Origin: Thermotoga sp.
GTDB lineage: Bacteria; Thermotogota; Thermotogae; Mesoaciditogales; Mesoaciditogaceae
Assembly: GCA_020722015.1 (NCBI GenBank)
Contig: DYLQ01000016.1
Coordinates: 1-40,692 of the forward strand
Length of the DNA stretch: 40,692 nucleotides
Reading direction: 5' to 3'
A program made the translations under genes and the position numbers. This document shows, piece by piece, positions 32,356 through 40,692 of the stretch (position 1 is its first letter; the number at the start of each line of letters is the position of its first letter). Below the pieces are notes generated by a model. The model was not told where the DNA came from. It was given only the letters and a program-made list of their open reading frames with translations, and made no database searches.

Positions 32356-35300
32356 ATGAACTACAAAATGTCAGAATTCAATCAGAGTTTTTTCTTTGAG
32401 GAATTTGGAATTTCTCCTGTAACTTTCAAAATAGAAGGTATACATATAACGGATTCAAAAATAGAGTTTTTAGTTGATAAGTTTCCTGATTCGATGGAAA
32501 AAGACGTCATTTTTAACAGATATTTCGGATTATCTGTGGCTTTTAAGTCTTTTGATCCTCAAGAAAAGATAAAAGAACTTGCAAATGCACTGAAGAAAAA
32601 CGTAGGGATTCTCGACGGTGTGCTTGAGAGTATTAAATTGGATGGAGAGACGATCAAAATAGAAGTCTCCAATGATTATGTTTATGAAAGGATAAGCGTT
32701 AACGGATCAAAGCACATGATCGATAAAATAGTCGGCGAATTTTTTCCTGAAAAATCTCTTGAAATTTCCGTATTTACTTCAAGGCATGAAATCCCCCTTG
32801 AAGAGATCATGAAAAAAGAGATCACAAAAGTTCCTGTGAAACAGACTGCAAAAAAAACTCCCGGTATAACGAAGATAAATAATCTTGAAATTGATAAAAG
32901 TTATTGGATAGCAGGTAGAACCTTTTCGTTCGATTATAGAAACGGGAAAAATCCAATGCTTTCTTTTGGCATTTTCGATGGGACAACGGCCATAACATGT
33001 AAAGCCTTTGGAACACTTGCTTCGTCATTTTCAGATGGTATGCCAGATTACTGCCTTGTTTCAGGCAAAACTCAAGAAGATAAATTCACACACGAAACAG
33101 TTTTAATGGCCAAATCAATAGATAAATGGGATCCGGAAATGAGATTAGATAACGCTCCGATTAAAAGAGTTGAACTCCACTTGCATACCAATATGTCCGC
33201 CATGGATGGTCTTGTGGATCCAAAAGAACTCTTTGAATTGTTGAACAAATGGGGTCATGATGCGGTAGCGGTGACAGATCATGGAGTTGTTCAATCTTTT
33301 CCTCAATTTGAGCAAATGGGCCTAAAATATGGAATAAAGCCTATTTACGGAATGGAAGCTTACCTTGTCGATGATTCAAGCAAAATTTTTAGAAATGGTA
33401 AATCAAGGGAAAAAGTAAGGATATCTAAACTGGTTGTCATAGATTTTGAAACGACAGGTCTCAACGCAGTTGAAGATGAGATAATAGAAATAGGTGCCGT
33501 TAAAATAGAAAACATGCAGATTACCGATAATTTTTCGACTCTTGTTAAATCGCAAAAGCCTATAACTCAAAAATCCCACGATATAACCGGAATTTCGGAT
33601 GAGATGATTGAAAAAGCCCCTTCGATAAAAGAAGTACTTCCTGATTTTTTGAAGTTCATAGAAGGATCGATTCTTATTGCTCACAACGCCGATTTCGATT
33701 ACAGATTTTTGAGGGAAACAGGAAGATCTCTCGGCATTGAGATAAACTTACCTTACATAGATACTTTGCAGATGTCAAAAGCACTTATTTCAATCCCATC
33801 TTATGGCCTTGAAAAAGTCGTCAAGGCACTTTCTCTTGGAGATTTTAATCATCACAGGGCGCTTGATGACGCATCGATAACCGCACAAGTTTTCATCAAA
33901 TTGTTGGAAATGGCGGAACGTAAAGGAATTCAAACTTTCGATAAACTCAACACACTTTCAAAAAATGTCAACATCGGAAGTTTACGTTCAAACCATGCCA
34001 CGATACTTGTAAAAGATCGAACAGGCCTTGTCAATCTTTACAACATCGTGAGTAAATCTCATATTGAATTTTTTAAATCAAAGCCCAGAATTCCAAAGTC
34101 GCTTCTTGAGAAATACAGAGAAGGTTTACTCGTTGGTTCTGCATGTACTTCTGGTGAACTTGCTCAAAATTATTTCGGCGGGGCAAGTGAAGATGAATTG
34201 ATCCAAATTGCATCGTTTTATGACTTTTTAGAGGTCATGCCACTTGATGTCATAAGTGATGAAGCGAATAACAGAGAGATAAACAGAGAATTACTTAAGA
34301 GTTTTTACAGAAAAGTTTATACCCTTGGTAAATCACTTTCAATTCCGGTCGTCATGACAGGAGACGTTCATTTTCTAAACCCTCAAGATGCAAAGGTGAG
34401 ATCTATATTGATGGGTGCTCAAGATTACAAAGATTTCGAAAAGCAGCCAGCCCTTTATCTTAGAACAACCGATGAAATGCTCGCCGCAGCGCGTGAAATT
34501 TATGGAGACTTTGAAAATGCAGATGAGATCTGTAAACAAGTAGTCGTTGATAACACAAGAATGATAGCCGGCAAAATAGAAAAAATTCAAATAGTGGATA
34601 AAAAACTTCATACTCCTAAGATAGAAAATGCTGAAAATCTGATAAAAGAAGAAGCATATGCAAATGCAAAAAAGAAATACGGTGATCCTCTTCCGGAACC
34701 CGTTTATCAAAGAATAGAACGCGAGTTGAAGTCGATAATAGATAATGGTTATGCCGTGCTTTATCTCATAGCCAAAAAATTGGTCGAAAAATCAAGATCA
34801 GACGGATACGTGGTGGGATCAAGGGGTTCTGTTGGATCATCCCTTGTTGCAACCATGCTTGGGATAACAGAAGTTAATCCACTTCCGCCTCATTACTATT
34901 GTCCAAAATGTCATCATTTTGAATTTGATGATTCTGAGGAATCAGGTTACGATCTTCCACCCAAGCATTGTCCCGAATGCGAAACGATGATGGTATCTGA
35001 CGGTCAAAACATACCTTTCGAGACTTTTATGGGTTTTAAAGGAGACAAAGTACCCGATATAGATCTTAATTTTTCAGGTGATTATCAATCCATTGCCCAT
35101 AAATTCATAGAAGAACTTTTTGGCCACGATCATGTTTTTAGAGCCGGTACCATATCAACGATAGCGGAAAGGACGGCTTACGGATTTGTAAAAGGGTACA
35201 TCGAGAAGACGGGAGAAAAGATGAATGCAGCTGAGATGGATTATTATGCGTTCAGACTTACAGGAGTTAAAAGAACAACCGGCCAGCATCCAGGCGGTCT

Positions 35301-36471
35301 CATGATAGTACCCAAAGATCTTGATATTCACCAATTCACAGCCGTTCAAAGACCGGCAAATGACACGAATAGCGATGTTGTAACGACACATTTTGACTAT
35401 CAATCGATCCACGATACACTTGTGAAACTCGATATACTTGGCCATGATGATCCAACAACGATGAAAATGCTGAAGGAAATAACCGGAATAGATCCTATGA
35501 CAATTCCGATGAACGATCCAGAAACTTTGGAACTTTTTTCTTCAATTAAACCTCTTAAAATCTCGAAAGCAGATGTTGATTACGATGTTGGAACCGTCGG
35601 CATACCGGAATTTGGAACTCAATTTGTCAAACAGATGCTTGTTGAAACGCGTCCTAAATCTTTTGGAGATCTTGTGAGAATTTCCGGTTTATCACACGGG
35701 ACCGATGTTTGGGCAAATAACGCTCAGAGTGTTATAAAATCAAAGAAGGCAACTCTTGAAACCGTCATAGCATGCCGCGATGACATAATGCTTTATTTAA
35801 TAAAAAAAGAAATAAGTAACTCATCAGCTTTTGACATAATGGAGAAAGTGAGAAAAGGTAAAAGATTGAAAGACGAAGATATAAAGATCATGAAGGATCA
35901 TGACATTCAGAATTGGTACATAGAATCATGTCAGAAGATAAGATATCTTTTCCCAAAAGCCCATGCCGCGGCATACGTAAGCATGGCGTTCAGAATAGCA
36001 TATTTCAAAATACATTATCCCTTGGCATTTTATGCCACTTATTTCACCATAAAAGGAGAAGAATTTGACATAAAAATAGCATACGAAGGTCTTGATTTCG
36101 TTAACAGAGAGATCAAAAGAATTCAGAATGAAGGTTCGGATAATCCAAAAGACAGGGCAAAAGAAAGCGTTCTTGACGTTGCAAAAGAGATGTTTTTAAG
36201 AGGTTTTAAGTTCACGGGAATAGATATATTCAAATCTTCTGCGAAAAAGTTTGAAATAGAAGAGGGCACTTTGAGAGTGCCATTGAACAAAGTACCTGGC
36301 CTTGGAGAAAAAGTTGCCGCATCGATAGTGGAAGAAAGAAAGGTCAGGCCGTTTACCTCTGTCGAAGATCTGAAAGTCAGGACTATTTTGAATAAAAATC
36401 ATCTTCAACTTCTAAAAGATTTAGGTGCTTTGCGTGATCTTCCGGAAAAAGATCAGATAACCTTGATATGA
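32356..36471 (+). CDS. polC: DNA polymerase III alpha subunit, PolC type
   Basis: Replicative polymerase of 1,371 residues with its own proofreading exonuclease, as in low-GC Gram-positives and Thermotogota. In order: N-terminal region; OB-fold (about 190-260); PHP domain beginning VELHLHTNMSAMDG near 272, split by the DEDD exonuclease (VIDFETTGLN near 361, AHNADFDYRFL, HRALDDA); polymerase domain with GSRGSVGSSL, a CPKC...CPEC zinc element near 847-880 and the catalytic PDIDLNFSG near 900; a C-terminal helix-hairpin-helix (KVPGLGEKVAASI). The start at ATG 32356 follows AAAGGTG; the longest frame begins 13 codons earlier inside ruvC. Ends 7 bases from the convergent cysS. Confidence 0.97.
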   Translation: MNYKMSEFNQSFFFEEFGISPVTFKIEGIHITDSKIEFLVDKFPDSMEKDVIFNRYFGLSVAFKSFDPQEKIKELANALKKNVGILDGVLESIKLDGETIKIEVSNDYVYERISVNGSKHMIDKIVGEFFPEKSLEISVFTSRHEIPLEEIMKKEITKVPVKQTAKKTPGITKINNLEIDKSYWIAGRTFSFDYRNGKNPMLSFGIFDGTTAITCKAFGTLASSFSDGMPDYCLVSGKTQEDKFTHETVLMAKSIDKWDPEMRLDNAPIKRVELHLHTNMSAMDGLVDPKELFELLNKWGHDAVAVTDHGVVQSFPQFEQMGLKYGIKPIYGMEAYLVDDSSKIFRNGKSREKVRISKLVVIDFETTGLNAVEDEIIEIGAVKIENMQITDNFSTLVKSQKPITQKSHDITGISDEMIEKAPSIKEVLPDFLKFIEGSILIAHNADFDYRFLRETGRSLGIEINLPYIDTLQMSKALISIPSYGLEKVVKALSLGDFNHHRALDDASITAQVFIKLLEMAERKGIQTFDKLNTLSKNVNIGSLRSNHATILVKDRTGLVNLYNIVSKSHIEFFKSKPRIPKSLLEKYREGLLVGSACTSGELAQNYFGGASEDELIQIASFYDFLEVMPLDVISDEANNREINRELLKSFYRKVYTLGKSLSIPVVMTGDVHFLNPQDAKVRSILMGAQDYKDFEKQPALYLRTTDEMLAAAREIYGDFENADEICKQVVVDNTRMIAGKIEKIQIVDKKLHTPKIENAENLIKEEAYANAKKKYGDPLPEPVYQRIERELKSIIDNGYAVLYLIAKKLVEKSRSDGYVVGSRGSVGSSLVATMLGITEVNPLPPHYYCPKCHHFEFDDSEESGYDLPPKHCPECETMMVSDGQNIPFETFMGFKGDKVPDIDLNFSGDYQSIAHKFIEELFGHDHVFRAGTISTIAERTAYGFVKGYIEKTGEKMNAAEMDYYAFRLTGVKRTTGQHPGGLMIVPKDLDIHQFTAVQRPANDTNSDVVTTHFDYQSIHDTLVKLDILGHDDPTTMKMLKEITGIDPMTIPMNDPETLELFSSIKPLKISKADVDYDVGTVGIPEFGTQFVKQMLVETRPKSFGDLVRISGLSHGTDVWANNAQSVIKSKKATLETVIACRDDIMLYLIKKEISNSSAFDIMEKVRKGKRLKDEDIKIMKDHDIQNWYIESCQKIRYLFPKAHAAAYVSMAFRIAYFKIHYPLAFYATYFTIKGEEFDIKIAYEGLDFVNREIKRIQNEGSDNPKDRAKESVLDVAKEMFLRGFKFTGIDIFKSSAKKFEIEEGTLRVPLNKVPGLGEKVAASIVEERKVRPFTSVEDLKVRTILNKNHLQLLKDLGALRDLPEKDQITLI

Positions 36472-36478
36472 AAGTTGG

Positions 36479-37843
36479 TTATTTCCATCTCCAGCGCGTA
36501 CCGTCGGTCAGATCCATGACTTCTATTCCCAGCTCTTCGAGTTTTTTTCTTATTTCGTCGGATTGTTGATAGTCTTTCCTCGATCTTGCGTCATTCCTCA
36601 GTTTTAGATCAAATTCTACGAGATCATCGATGTTTTTACGATCAGGTTTGAAATCAAACCCGAAGAAATAATTCCATTCATCGACAAGAAATTTAACTCT
36701 TTTCATTTTTTCCGTGTCTCCCGTGGAGATGACGTCTTTGACGAGATCGAAGATGATCGATAAAGCCTGTGGTGTATTGAAATCATCGTCTAAAACCTCT
36801 ATCATCTTCATCCTTTGTGCTTTTATGAATTCATCTTCTTTAACGTGAAAATCGTTTCCAACATGCTTTTCTATCTCTTCCATCACTCTTGCGATCCTTG
36901 AATAAGCTGATTTAGCTTCTTCCATTCTTTCTGAGGAGAACTCTATCGGACTTCTGTAATGTTTGGAAAAAAGGTACATTCTTATGGCATTTTTACCGTA
37001 AATTTTGAGAGCCTCTCTGACGGTAAAAATGTTGCCTGTTGATTTTGACATCTTTTCTTCTTTTACAGAAATCATGCCGTTATGCATCCAGTAACTGACC
37101 CATTTCTTTCCCGTAAGGGCTTCTGTCTGTGCTCTTTCGTCTTCGTGATGTGGAAAGATGAGATCGTTGCCTCCAGCATGGATATCAAAGGAATCACCGA
37201 GTAAAGTTCTTGACATGGAGGAACATTCTATGTGCCATCCAGGTCTTCCGTCGCCCCAAGGGCTTTCCCATTTTGGTTCTCCGACCTTTGATCCCTTCCA
37301 AAGTACGAAATCCAGTGGATCATCTTTATTCTCATTTATTTCAACACGCACACCGGAACGCATATCCGAAGGATTTCTATGTGAAAGTTCTCCGTAAGAG
37401 GGAAAAGCACTCACATCAAAATAAACATCAGAACCTCTTTGATATGCAAAATGCTTTTTTTCAAGATTTAAGATAAATTCTTTTATCTGTTCTATGAAAT
37501 TCGTAGTCCTTGGGTGGTAAGTTGCCGGTCGTATCTCAAGTGCGCAGGCATCTTTAAAGTATTCGGCAACGTACCTGTCTCCTATTACTTTTGGATCGAC
37601 TCCTTCCAGATTTGCCGCTTTTATTATCTTGTCATCGATATCCGTGAAATTTTGAACGTATATTACAGAATAACCTCTGTATTCGAGGTATCTTCTGAAA
37701 GCATCAAAGATAACAGCGGGTCTTGCATTGCCAACATGGATGAGGTTATAAACTGTTGGACCGCAAACGTACATTTTGACCACATTTGGAGTAAGAGAAA
37801 CAAATTCTTCCTTTTGACCACTTAGTGTATTGTAGATCTTCAT
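36479..37843 (-). CDS. cysS: Cysteinyl-tRNA synthetase
   Basis: Class I synthetase, 454 residues: MYVCGPTVYNLIHVGNARP (HIGH-type motif and zinc cysteine), IQNFTDIDDKI-like (VQNFTDIDDKI), HAGGNDLIFPHHEDERAQ with the zinc ligands, and KMSKS in EEKMSKSTGN. The C-terminal RSRKDYQQSDEIRKKLEELGI tRNA-binding helix is present. It starts one base after the gltX stop, so the pair is co-transcribed. Confidence 0.96.
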   Translation of the reverse strand: MKIYNTLSGQKEEFVSLTPNVVKMYVCGPTVYNLIHVGNARPAVIFDAFRRYLEYRGYSVIYVQNFTDIDDKIIKAANLEGVDPKVIGDRYVAEYFKDACALEIRPATYHPRTTNFIEQIKEFILNLEKKHFAYQRGSDVYFDVSAFPSYGELSHRNPSDMRSGVRVEINENKDDPLDFVLWKGSKVGEPKWESPWGDGRPGWHIECSSMSRTLLGDSFDIHAGGNDLIFPHHEDERAQTEALTGKKWVSYWMHNGMISVKEEKMSKSTGNIFTVREALKIYGKNAIRMYLFSKHYRSPIEFSSERMEEAKSAYSRIARVMEEIEKHVGNDFHVKEDEFIKAQRMKMIEVLDDDFNTPQALSIIFDLVKDVISTGDTEKMKRVKFLVDEWNYFFGFDFKPDRKNIDDLVEFDLKLRNDARSRKDYQQSDEIRKKLEELGIEVMDLTDGTRWRWK

Positions 37844-37844
37844 T

Positions 37845-39290
37845 TCAGCCCTCCAAAAATTTCCTTAACCTTGTTATTGTATTTTCTCTTCCTATAAGGA
37901 AGATGAATTCAACAAGATCTGGCCCAGATTCTTTCCCTGTAAGAATCTTTCTTAAAGGATGATAGAAATCAGATGCTTTGATTTTAGAATCTTTGACCGC
38001 TTTCTTCGTCGCTTCCGTTATCTTTTCTACATTCCAGTCATCTATGGATTCGTAAAGATCTATGAGTATCTTGTATGCTTGAACTACCCCCGATTTTTCA
38101 ATAGATGTAAACAGTTCGTGATCAACTTCTGGTTTTGCAAAGAAAATTTGCATTTTTTCTGGTAGCTGAGATAATTCCTCAAGTTCTGTTTTTAAGGATT
38201 TTGTAGCTTGAATTATCCATTTTCTGTTTGATACGTATTCTTCTTCCGAAAATACTTTGGGCACGATGAAGGGTTTTGACATCTCGTAAAGTCTTTCATC
38301 TGATACTTCTCTTATGTATCGTCCGTTCATCCATGTCAATTTCTTTTCGTCATATACCGCAGGGTTTTTGGAAACTCTATCGAGATCGAAAATTTTTTCC
38401 ATCTCTTCGATAGACATGATCTCTTTTTGCTCCGGATGTGACCATCCGAGGAGAGCCAGGTAATTTACAAGTGCTTCGGGAAGGAAACCACGTCTTCTGT
38501 ACTCTCCAACAGATGTCGATCCGTGCCTTTTGCTCAATCTTGTTCTGTCAGGACCAAGAATCGTTGAAAGATGTGCAAATGATGGTAATTCAAAATTTAA
38601 AGATTCGTAAAGAGCCATTTGTTTCACGGTATTGGAAAGGTGATCGTCCCCACGTATTACGTGCGTGATCTTCATAAGAGCGTCATCCACAACAACGGCA
38701 AAGTTGTAAGTTGGAAGTCCGCTCGATCTCATTATAGCGAAATCTCCGGTTGAATCTTCGGTGAAATTAACATCGCCCTTCACGAGGTCTTTAAGGATCC
38801 AATTTTTTCTTGGAATGGAAAAATATATTGCGGGTTTTTTGCCCGATGATTTGTATTCACGAATTTTTTGAGGTGTTGAAAGTTCTTCGAGCATTTCCCT
38901 TGTGTAATGAGGTGTTTCAGATTTTGCAAGAATATCGGATCTCAATTTCTCGATTTCTTCCATTTCAGCGTAAACCTCGTAAGCTTTTCCCACTTCTACG
39001 AGTTTATTTGCAAATTGACGGTAAATTTCAAGCCTATCGCTTTGTCTGTAAGGACCATATGCTCCATCGATATCAGGCCCTTCATCCCAATTGAGTCCAA
39101 GCCATTTAAGATCATCGAGAAGCTGATCTTCAAAGATCCTTTCAGACCTTTCAAGATCCGTATCTTCAATTCTTAAAATGAATTTGCCACCATGCTTTCG
39201 AGCATAAAGGAAAGAAAATAGTGCTGTTCTTGCTCCTCCGACATGGAGGTAACCTGTCGGACTTGGTGCAAAACGTGTTCTAAGTTCCAT
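37845..39290 (-). CDS. gltX: Glutamyl-tRNA synthetase
   Basis: Class I synthetase, 481 residues: RFAPSPTGYLHVGGARTAL (HIGH motif), LRIEDTDLERS, VIRGDDHLSNT and the KMSKS equivalent LSKRHGSTSVGEY. The start at ATG 39290 follows GGAGG by eight bases; ten further in-frame codons upstream overlap the mnmE stop. Whether it is discriminating or also charges tRNA-Gln cannot be told here. Confidence 0.96.
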   Translation of the reverse strand: MELRTRFAPSPTGYLHVGGARTALFSFLYARKHGGKFILRIEDTDLERSERIFEDQLLDDLKWLGLNWDEGPDIDGAYGPYRQSDRLEIYRQFANKLVEVGKAYEVYAEMEEIEKLRSDILAKSETPHYTREMLEELSTPQKIREYKSSGKKPAIYFSIPRKNWILKDLVKGDVNFTEDSTGDFAIMRSSGLPTYNFAVVVDDALMKITHVIRGDDHLSNTVKQMALYESLNFELPSFAHLSTILGPDRTRLSKRHGSTSVGEYRRRGFLPEALVNYLALLGWSHPEQKEIMSIEEMEKIFDLDRVSKNPAVYDEKKLTWMNGRYIREVSDERLYEMSKPFIVPKVFSEEEYVSNRKWIIQATKSLKTELEELSQLPEKMQIFFAKPEVDHELFTSIEKSGVVQAYKILIDLYESIDDWNVEKITEATKKAVKDSKIKASDFYHPLRKILTGKESGPDLVEFIFLIGRENTITRLRKFLEG

Positions 39291-39304
39291 TGCAATTCCT
39301 CCAT

Positions 39305-40606
39305 TCATTTTCCAACACAAAAATTCGAAAATATCTTGTCAAGCAAATCATCGACGTAAGTGCGACCAGTTAGAAGGTCAAATTGTGTTATGGCATTTCT
39401 TATGTTAACTGCAACAACGTCTATTGGATAACCGGAAGATTTTGCTTCAACTGCCTCTTTCAACTCTTGAACTGAGTTTTTAACGATAGAATACTGTCTG
39501 TGCACTATCAGAATGGATTGGGAAGCATTGAGTTTTTCGATTGTGTTTTTTGTCATTTTCTCGATCTCGGACTTAAGGGTATCGATTCCATAACCTGTTT
39601 TTGCCGAAACTCTGATCGCTCCGCGGATGTTTTTATCAGATAAATCTATTTTGTTTAAAACTTTTATGTCGGGCTCAATCGCCAAATCATCATCATCTTC
39701 TTCACGAGTCGCATCTAAGACATGAACTTTTATATCAGCATTTTTGATGGCAGAAAATGCACGCTCTATTCCGATTTTTTCAATTTCGTCATCGGCCTTC
39801 CTTATGCCAGCCGTATCGATGATTTTAATTTTTAGGTTGTTGATGAAAATCTCAGTCTCGATGATATCTCTCGTTGTTCCGGGAATCGGCGTTACGATCG
39901 CGCGATCGAAACCAACCAAAGCGTTCAATATCGAAGATTTTCCAACATTTACAGAGCCAAAAAGCGCTACTTTTATGCCTTCTATCGCTGCTTTTGCGGG
40001 GTCATAAGTTGAAAGCAGGTTCTCGAGATTTTCTATGATGGGATTAAGATCAAAATCATAACTTTCTTCATTTTCAAATTCTTCCGGGTAATCTATTCTT
40101 ACCTCTATTTCAGAAGAAATTTTTAAGAGCGCTTCTCTTATCTGTGATATTTCTTTGCTTAAATTGCCATTCAATACCTTTCTCGCACTTTCAAGCCCAG
40201 AAGAACTTGTGGAATTAACGATTTCTTCCACGGCTTCCGCTTGCGTCAAATCCATTTTTCCGTTAAGAAAAGCTCTTTTTGTGAATTCGCCGTTTTCCGC
40301 CATTCTTGCACCGTTATCTATAAGAGCCTTGAGAGCGGATGAAAGGATAAGCCAGTTTCCATGAAAAGAAATTTCAACCATATCTTCTCCCGTATAAGTC
40401 TTTGGCCCCTTGTACGGAATGACTATCGTATCATCAAGCACTTTACCGTTGACTTCAAAATCAGCATGAATGGCATACTTCTCCTTCAGAGGTTTCTTGA
40501 CACATTTTTGAACTATCTCAAAAGTGTGTGGTCCGCTTACGCGAATGAGCCCAATTGCAGATTTCCCTGGTGGAGTAGCTATTGCCACGATCGTATCATT
40601 TTCCAT
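39305..40606 (-). CDS. mnmE: tRNA modification GTPase MnmE
   Basis: Works with MnmG to place carboxymethylaminomethyl (cmnm) groups on U34 of tRNAs. The N-terminal formyl-THF-binding domain (TIVAIATPPGKSAIGLIRVSG) is followed by a helical domain and G domain: P-loop GSVNVGKSSILN, PGTTRDI, DTAGI and NKID. The C-terminus FCVGK carries the conserved catalytic cysteine. 433 residues, slightly short of the usual 450. It is followed by gltX and cysS. Confidence 0.96.
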   Translation of the reverse strand: MENDTIVAIATPPGKSAIGLIRVSGPHTFEIVQKCVKKPLKEKYAIHADFEVNGKVLDDTIVIPYKGPKTYTGEDMVEISFHGNWLILSSALKALIDNGARMAENGEFTKRAFLNGKMDLTQAEAVEEIVNSTSSSGLESARKVLNGNLSKEISQIREALLKISSEIEVRIDYPEEFENEESYDFDLNPIIENLENLLSTYDPAKAAIEGIKVALFGSVNVGKSSILNALVGFDRAIVTPIPGTTRDIIETEIFINNLKIKIIDTAGIRKADDEIEKIGIERAFSAIKNADIKVHVLDATREEDDDDLAIEPDIKVLNKIDLSDKNIRGAIRVSAKTGYGIDTLKSEIEKMTKNTIEKLNASQSILIVHRQYSIVKNSVQELKEAVEAKSSGYPIDVVAVNIRNAITQFDLLTGRTYVDDLLDKIFSNFCVGK

Positions 40607-40618
40607 TTCATCACCAAT

Positions 40619-40692
40619 CTATTTTATCACAACGAATGCATCGACCTTTTCAACCGCATCGAATCTGCATACTTCATAACAACTTCCACATT
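40619..40692 (-). CDS. C-terminal end of a ferredoxin-domain protein (partial)
   Basis: The minus-strand frame ending in TAG at 40621-40619 reads CGSCYEVCRFDAVEK then DAFVVIK. The C-x2-C-x3-C spacing, followed by a (P/R)-F-x-A-type tail, is that of a 4Fe-4S ferredoxin domain, as found at the C-terminus of NuoF/HydB-type and other redox subunits. Only 23 codons lie in the window, so the parent protein cannot be named. It lies 12 bases before mnmE. Confidence 0.65.
   Translation of the reverse strand, partial: CGSCYEVCRFDAVEKVDAFVVIK

Noticed and set aside
1-40692. CRISPR array, tRNA or rRNA genes
   Set aside because: No repeat-spacer series and no cloverleaf or rRNA sequence was recognised in any gap.

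Overview
This 40.7 kb window is a gene-dense, AT-rich bacterial chromosome segment with almost no spacer DNA. The gene set is a 1,371-residue PolC replicase, a B12-dependent (class II) ribonucleotide reductase, a TGS/ThrRS-like/uridine-kinase fusion, a sugar-type ABC transporter and a LipM-like lipoyl enzyme. Together with very short gaps and strong Shine-Dalgarno sites, it best suggests a member of the Thermotogota, possibly an AT-rich or deep-branching one. This taxonomic call is an inference; a clostridial or other thermophilic Firmicute relative is not excluded.

Layout. 1-319 holds a possible solo end of an IS21-like element and a promoter. rsmA (ksgA, +) then converges with nrdJ (-). A leftward operon from 9113 to 3858 encodes a solute-binding protein, a fused two-domain permease, rsmG, a LipM/LplA-type enzyme and rsmI, and ends in a clear intrinsic terminator at 3721-3766. 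Divergent from it at 9166 is a strong promoter for a Gly/Tyr-rich DUF5320-like protein and a NifX/NifB-C-type protein.

Directly after this comes the most unusual part of the window. At 9851-12158 there is an OMEGA (HEARO) RNA region, an IscB RNA-guided nuclease and a Dam-type adenine methyltransferase whose start overlaps the iscB stop. The end of the RNA region supplies the last codons and stop of the nifX-like gene. The IscB HNH domain keeps its catalytic residues but has lost all four cysteines expected to bind zinc.

12153-16990: murJ (-); a Nudix ADP-ribose pyrophosphatase, cinA and an orotate-phosphoribosyltransferase-like protein without a PRPP loop (+). 20817-16427 (-): one long operon, rpsF-ssb-rpsR-rplI-tRNase Z-like-nfeD-SPFH-membrane protein. 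22819-20978 (-): methyltransferase, alpha/beta hydrolase and a second NifX-like protein. 22988-28750 (+): a DHFR/RibD-type reductase, an unknown exported protein, an aminotransferase, a WecA/MraY-type transferase and the kinase fusion. 28815-36471 (+): a DNA replication and repair block, dciA-like, gyrB, ftsQ-like, ruvC, polC. 40692-36479 (-): the end of a ferredoxin-domain protein, mnmE, gltX and cysS.

Shared themes: translation and ribosome maturation (rsmA, rsmI, rsmG, S6, S18, L9, mnmE, gltX, cysS), DNA replication and precursor supply (nrdJ, ssb, dciA, gyrB, polC, ruvC), NAD/ADP-ribose clean-up (Nudix + CinA), and envelope biogenesis (murJ, WecA-type, FtsQ-like). No tRNA, rRNA or CRISPR array was seen. 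Several starts were moved from the longest frame to an internal start supported by a ribosome binding site.
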